From contig JAJCYW010000007.1 in the NCBI GenBank assembly GCA_029262675.1, forward strand, positions 124,001 to 188,000: DNA of 64,000 nucleotides, in the 5' to 3' direction. This document shows, in pieces, positions 61,277 to 64,000 of the stretch (positions are counted from its first letter, which is position 1; each line of letters starts with the position of its first letter). Below the pieces are notes generated by a model, which was not told the origin of the DNA, made no database searches, and was given only the letters and a program-made list of their open reading frames with translations. Source of the stretch: Chloroflexota bacterium (GTDB lineage Bacteria; Chloroflexota; Dehalococcoidia; DSTF01; RBG-16-68-14). A program made the translations under genes and the position numbers.

Positions 61277-62308
61277 ATGACGATCGAACCCATCGCCTGG
61301 GACGGTGATCGCCTGCGGCTTCTCGACCAAACCCTCCTCCCTGTCGAAGAGGCCTGGCTGGAGCTGACGAACCACAACGAGGTTGTGGAAGCCATCAACA
61401 GCATGCGCGTGCGAGGCGCGCCGGCCATCGGCGTCGCCGGCGCCTACGGCATCGCGCTGGCAGCGCTGTCAAGCGCGGGTTCCGATCTCGACGCCCTGCT
61501 CACGGACCTGCGTTCGGCGGCCGACCAACTCATCGCCACGCGCCCGACCGGCGTGAACCTCGCGTGGGCGGTGGAACGCACGCTCGCCGCGGCTCAGGCC
61601 GCCGGCGGGTTGGAGGAGGCGCGGCAGGTCGCCCTCAATGAAGCGCTCCGGATCCAGCGAGAGGACATCGACGGCAACAAAGCGTTGGGCCAGCACGGCC
61701 TGGAGCTTGTGCCGGAGCGCGCCACGGTGCTTACCCACTGCAACGCCGGCGCGCTCGCGACCGCCGGCTATGGCACCGCCCTCGGCGTAGTGCGAGCCGC
61801 CGTAGAGGCCGGCAAGCAGATCGACGTTGTCGCGACCGAGACGCGTCCGCTATCGCAGGGTGCGCGTCTGACGTCGTGGGAGCTGCTGCGCGACGGCATC
61901 GCGTGCCGGTTGATCGTAGATAGTGCAGCCGGTCCGCTGCTCCAACGGGGAGACGCGGACCTCGTCGTCGTAGGAGCGGATCGCATCGCCGCCAACGGCG
62001 ATACGGCGAACAAGATCGGCACGTATACCATCGCTGTGCTCGCGCGCGAGCATGGCGTGCCGTTCTACGTGGCGGCGCCCACGAGCACGATCGACATGAG
62101 TCTGCCGTCAGGCGATGGTATCGCGATCGAGGAGCGCTCCGCCGACGAAGTCACCAAGGTCGGCGGTAAGCGCATTGCGCGGGAGGACGTCCAGGTCTTC
62201 AATCCCGCGTTCGATGTCACACCACACGACTTGATCGCCGCCATCATCACCGAGCGCGGTATCGCGCGCCCACCATTCGTCGACGCGCTGCAAGACCTAA
62301 CACGCTAA
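61277..62308 (+). CDS. mtnA: S-methyl-5-thioribose-1-phosphate isomerase MtnA
   Basis: A 343-residue isomerase of the methionine salvage pathway, converting methylthioribose 1-phosphate to methylthioribulose 1-phosphate in the cytoplasm. RVRGAPAIGVAGAYGIALA is the sugar-phosphate loop, LTHCNAGALATAGYGTALG has the catalytic Cys (C155), and VVGADRIAANGDTANKIGTY the catalytic Asp (D235). VAAPTSTIDMSL and IAIEERSADEV are the closing family segments. AAGGAGG is 7-8 bases before the ATG. Length fits the family. It is followed by an aldolase/dehydrogenase, not by other salvage genes. Confidence 0.95.
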   Translation: MTIEPIAWDGDRLRLLDQTLLPVEEAWLELTNHNEVVEAINSMRVRGAPAIGVAGAYGIALAALSSAGSDLDALLTDLRSAADQLIATRPTGVNLAWAVERTLAAAQAAGGLEEARQVALNEALRIQREDIDGNKALGQHGLELVPERATVLTHCNAGALATAGYGTALGVVRAAVEAGKQIDVVATETRPLSQGARLTSWELLRDGIACRLIVDSAAGPLLQRGDADLVVVGADRIAANGDTANKIGTYTIAVLAREHGVPFYVAAPTSTIDMSLPSGDGIAIEERSADEVTKVGGKRIAREDVQVFNPAFDVTPHDLIAAIITERGIARPPFVDALQDLTR

Positions 62309-62445
62309 CCTTCACGCGGCTTCCGGAACGCCTCGATTTGCTGTTGAAGCACTTCGTCCAGTATCAGGTGTGGCACGCGGCATAGGAACGCGGCTGCGCC
62401 ACCGATTACACGCCAATCGCCCGCCACCGTGCGCCAGTTCTTGTA
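62305..62445 (-). pseudogene. Possible 3' gene remnant opposite mtnA end
   Basis: A 46-codon frame bounded upstream by TAG (62448-62446) and without a start, overlapping the mtnA stop on the other strand. Its sequence, GDWRVIGGAAAFLCRVPHLI followed by LDEVLQQQIEAFRKPREG, has coding-like residue use and an amphipathic tail. I cannot name a family. It may be the end of a lost gene or a chance frame. Confidence 0.25.
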
Positions 62446-62518
62446 CTACCCAGCCTAGCCTGATTAGAGCGGTATACTCACCCCAACCGGACGGCATCGC
62501 GACGAAAGGCTAAAGCAG

Positions 62519-64000
62519 TTGCAGAACCTCTGGCGAGACGAGGAGGCGGGCGGCAGCGACGAGTTGGGCCGGCTCGTCTATCTTTCCAATGTGATCGGCC
62601 AGGACACGTTGCTCGTTCAGCCGGGCGGCGGCAACACGTCGGTGAAGCTGACCGAATCCGACTTGTTCGGCGACGAGGCCGATGCGCTCGCCGTCAAGGG
62701 AAGCGGCACTGACCTCCGGACGATCGCGCCAGGGGGCTTCACCCACCTCTACAGGGACCGGCTCGCGAAGTTGCAGTCCAAGAGTTCGATCTCGGACGAA
62801 GAGATGCTCCGGCTGATGCGTGCCGCTATGATCGCCGCGGATCGAGACCCACTCCCAAGCGTCGAGACACCGCTGCATTCCTTACTCCCGTTCCGCTACA
62901 TCGCACACACGCACGACGTGGCGACATTGTCGTTGAGCGACACTCCGCACGCCGAGGAGAACGTGTCGCGGGCATTCGGCACGGAGGTGGTGTTCTTGCG
63001 ATACGCCCGGCCCGGCTTCCCGCTGGCAAAGCTGCTTGCAGATCGCCACGCGGAGGGCATTCCTGGGAACGCCATCGCGATGGTGCTGGAGAAGCACGGG
63101 CTGGTCGTCTGGGGAGAGGACGCGCACGAGTGCTACTCAAACCTCGTTTCGGTGATCTCGAAAGCGGAGGAGTACGTCGCGGAGCGCAAAGGCGACCGGA
63201 GTGTGTTCGGGCCGACGGCCGTACCCGCGCTGGACGAGCCAGAAGCCCAGTCGCTGGCCACGATGCTGCCAGTCATCCGAGGTGCGCTCTCGGACGAAAT
63301 CTGGCGGCCCGTGCTCCACTGGGACGCCTCGCCTCAAGTATTAGACTCTCTTGGCCGCGAAGCGTTCGCAAAGGTAGCGTCTCGTGGCATGATGACGCCC
63401 GAGCACATCCTGCGCGCAGGCGTGAAGCCGCTTGTTCTTGAGGGCATGGCCGGGCCGGACGACTCGAAGGAGCGCGTTCGCGATACGATAACCGCCCACC
63501 GCGACGCGTACGTAAAGCATGTCGGCGAGCACGGCCAGAGCGAACCGATTACCGACTATTTGAAGACTATCGGCGTGCCGGGCTTAGGCGTCATCTACGC
63601 CGGGAAGGACAGGCGGAACGCGCTCACCGCCGCAACGTGCTATCGGGAGACGGTACGGGCAATGGAAGGTGCCGAGGCGGTCGAAGCATTCGAGTTCTTG
63701 TCTGACGCCGACGCGTGTGACATGGAGTACTGGCCGCTGGAACGCAGAAAGATCGCGGAGTCGGTTGCAAGCCAGCGCCCGCTCGAAGGGAAGATCGCGC
63801 TCGTGATCGGCGGCGCGAGCGGCATCGGGCGAGCGACGGCGGAACGCTTCGTTGAGGAGGGAGCGCATGTCGTGGTCGCTGACATCGATGCCTCCGGCGC
63901 CATGAAGGTCGCAGAGAAGCTCAACGACGAGGCGCCGGAGAGAGCGTTCGTGGTCGAGGTGGACGCAGGCGACTCGGCATCGATCAGTGCGATGATGAAG
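62519..64000 (+). CDS. Bifunctional aldolase/short-chain dehydrogenase (RhaD-like), cut by window edge
   Basis: The visible 494 codons belong to a bifunctional rhamnulose-1-phosphate aldolase/dehydrogenase-type protein. The class II aldolase domain begins after about residue 30 with VQPGGGNTSVK (phosphate loop), has SVETPLHSLLPFRYIAHTHD with the zinc histidines and VLEKHGLVVWGED with a third, and ends near residue 330. From about residue 410 an SDR domain begins: EGKIALVIGGASGIGRATAE, then VVVADIDASGA. The start is a TTG (62519) with CGAAAGG upstream; no better ATG fits. The dehydrogenase catalytic residues lie beyond the window. It would cleave a ketose phosphate to lactaldehyde and oxidise the product. 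Confidence 0.85.
   Translation, partial: MQNLWRDEEAGGSDELGRLVYLSNVIGQDTLLVQPGGGNTSVKLTESDLFGDEADALAVKGSGTDLRTIAPGGFTHLYRDRLAKLQSKSSISDEEMLRLMRAAMIAADRDPLPSVETPLHSLLPFRYIAHTHDVATLSLSDTPHAEENVSRAFGTEVVFLRYARPGFPLAKLLADRHAEGIPGNAIAMVLEKHGLVVWGEDAHECYSNLVSVISKAEEYVAERKGDRSVFGPTAVPALDEPEAQSLATMLPVIRGALSDEIWRPVLHWDASPQVLDSLGREAFAKVASRGMMTPEHILRAGVKPLVLEGMAGPDDSKERVRDTITAHRDAYVKHVGEHGQSEPITDYLKTIGVPGLGVIYAGKDRRNALTAATCYRETVRAMEGAEAVEAFEFLSDADACDMEYWPLERRKIAESVASQRPLEGKIALVIGGASGIGRATAERFVEEGAHVVVADIDASGAMKVAEKLNDEAPERAFVVEVDAGDSASISAMMK

Overview
The window reads as one contiguous stretch of a GC-rich bacterial chromosome, most likely from a Dehalococcoidia-like member of the Chloroflexota. Three things point there: the tmRNA tag peptide reads GEREFALAA, very close to the Dehalococcoides-type tag GERELVLAG as I recall it; coenzyme F420 genes occur together with F420/flavin split-barrel proteins; and two secreted or membrane proteins end in the dockerin-like D-G-x-V-D/N repeats I associate with this phylum. 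The lineage call is an inference from sequence features, not from a database search.

Layout. Bases 1-10.9 kb are ordinary chromosome: F420 side-chain genes (cofD tail, cofC, an FbiB-like nitroreductase), a peroxiredoxin-like/zinc-ribbon fusion, rarA, a small insertion-like patch (3.9-6.3 kb) bounded by partial copies of the rarA 3' end, flavin/hydrolase genes and an ABC exporter. At 10.9 kb is ssrA (tmRNA). Its last 94 bases recur at 13.7 kb and a 28-base remnant recurs at 61.2 kb, so the interval 11.3-61.2 kb may be a stack of insertions at the ssrA 3' end. No integrase gene is visible in the window.

Inside that interval: a two-gene module (DUF-like protein and a class I aspartate aminotransferase, 11.4-13.6 kb); a corrinoid methyl-transfer cluster (14.6-22.6 kb: homocysteine methyltransferase, corrinoid reactivation protein, corrinoid protein, four UroD/MtaA-like methyltransferases); a two-subunit molybdenum hydroxylase, an amidohydrolase, and a Tat-exported DUF1501/DUF1800 pair (22.9-30.3 kb); scattered catabolic genes, a multicopper oxidase with a divergent PAS-LuxR regulator, a TrpB2, and a BadH/BadI-like pair (30.7-38.3 kb); a phosphofructokinase/aldolase pair (38.7-41.1 kb); an exopolysaccharide cluster (42.2-54.7 kb) with sugar transferase, a GT4-GDP-fucose-synthase fusion, glycosyltransferases, O-antigen ligase, sulfotransferase and flippase; then a radical SAM protein, a PIG-L deacetylase, a methyltransferase and a secreted beta-propeller protein (55.1-60.8 kb). 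After 61.2 kb ordinary metabolism resumes with mtnA and a bifunctional aldolase/dehydrogenase cut by the window edge.

The feature most worth a second look is structural. Small cargo genes repeatedly sit beside partial copies of the 3' ends of conserved genes (rarA, ssrA) or of a tRNA-3'-half-like element. Two loci 16 kb apart (41.1-42.0 kb and 57.4-58.5 kb) share the same order: tRNA-like 3' half, hairpin repeat, one unrelated ORF, shared palindrome. This looks like modular, integrase-less accretion of single-gene cargo.
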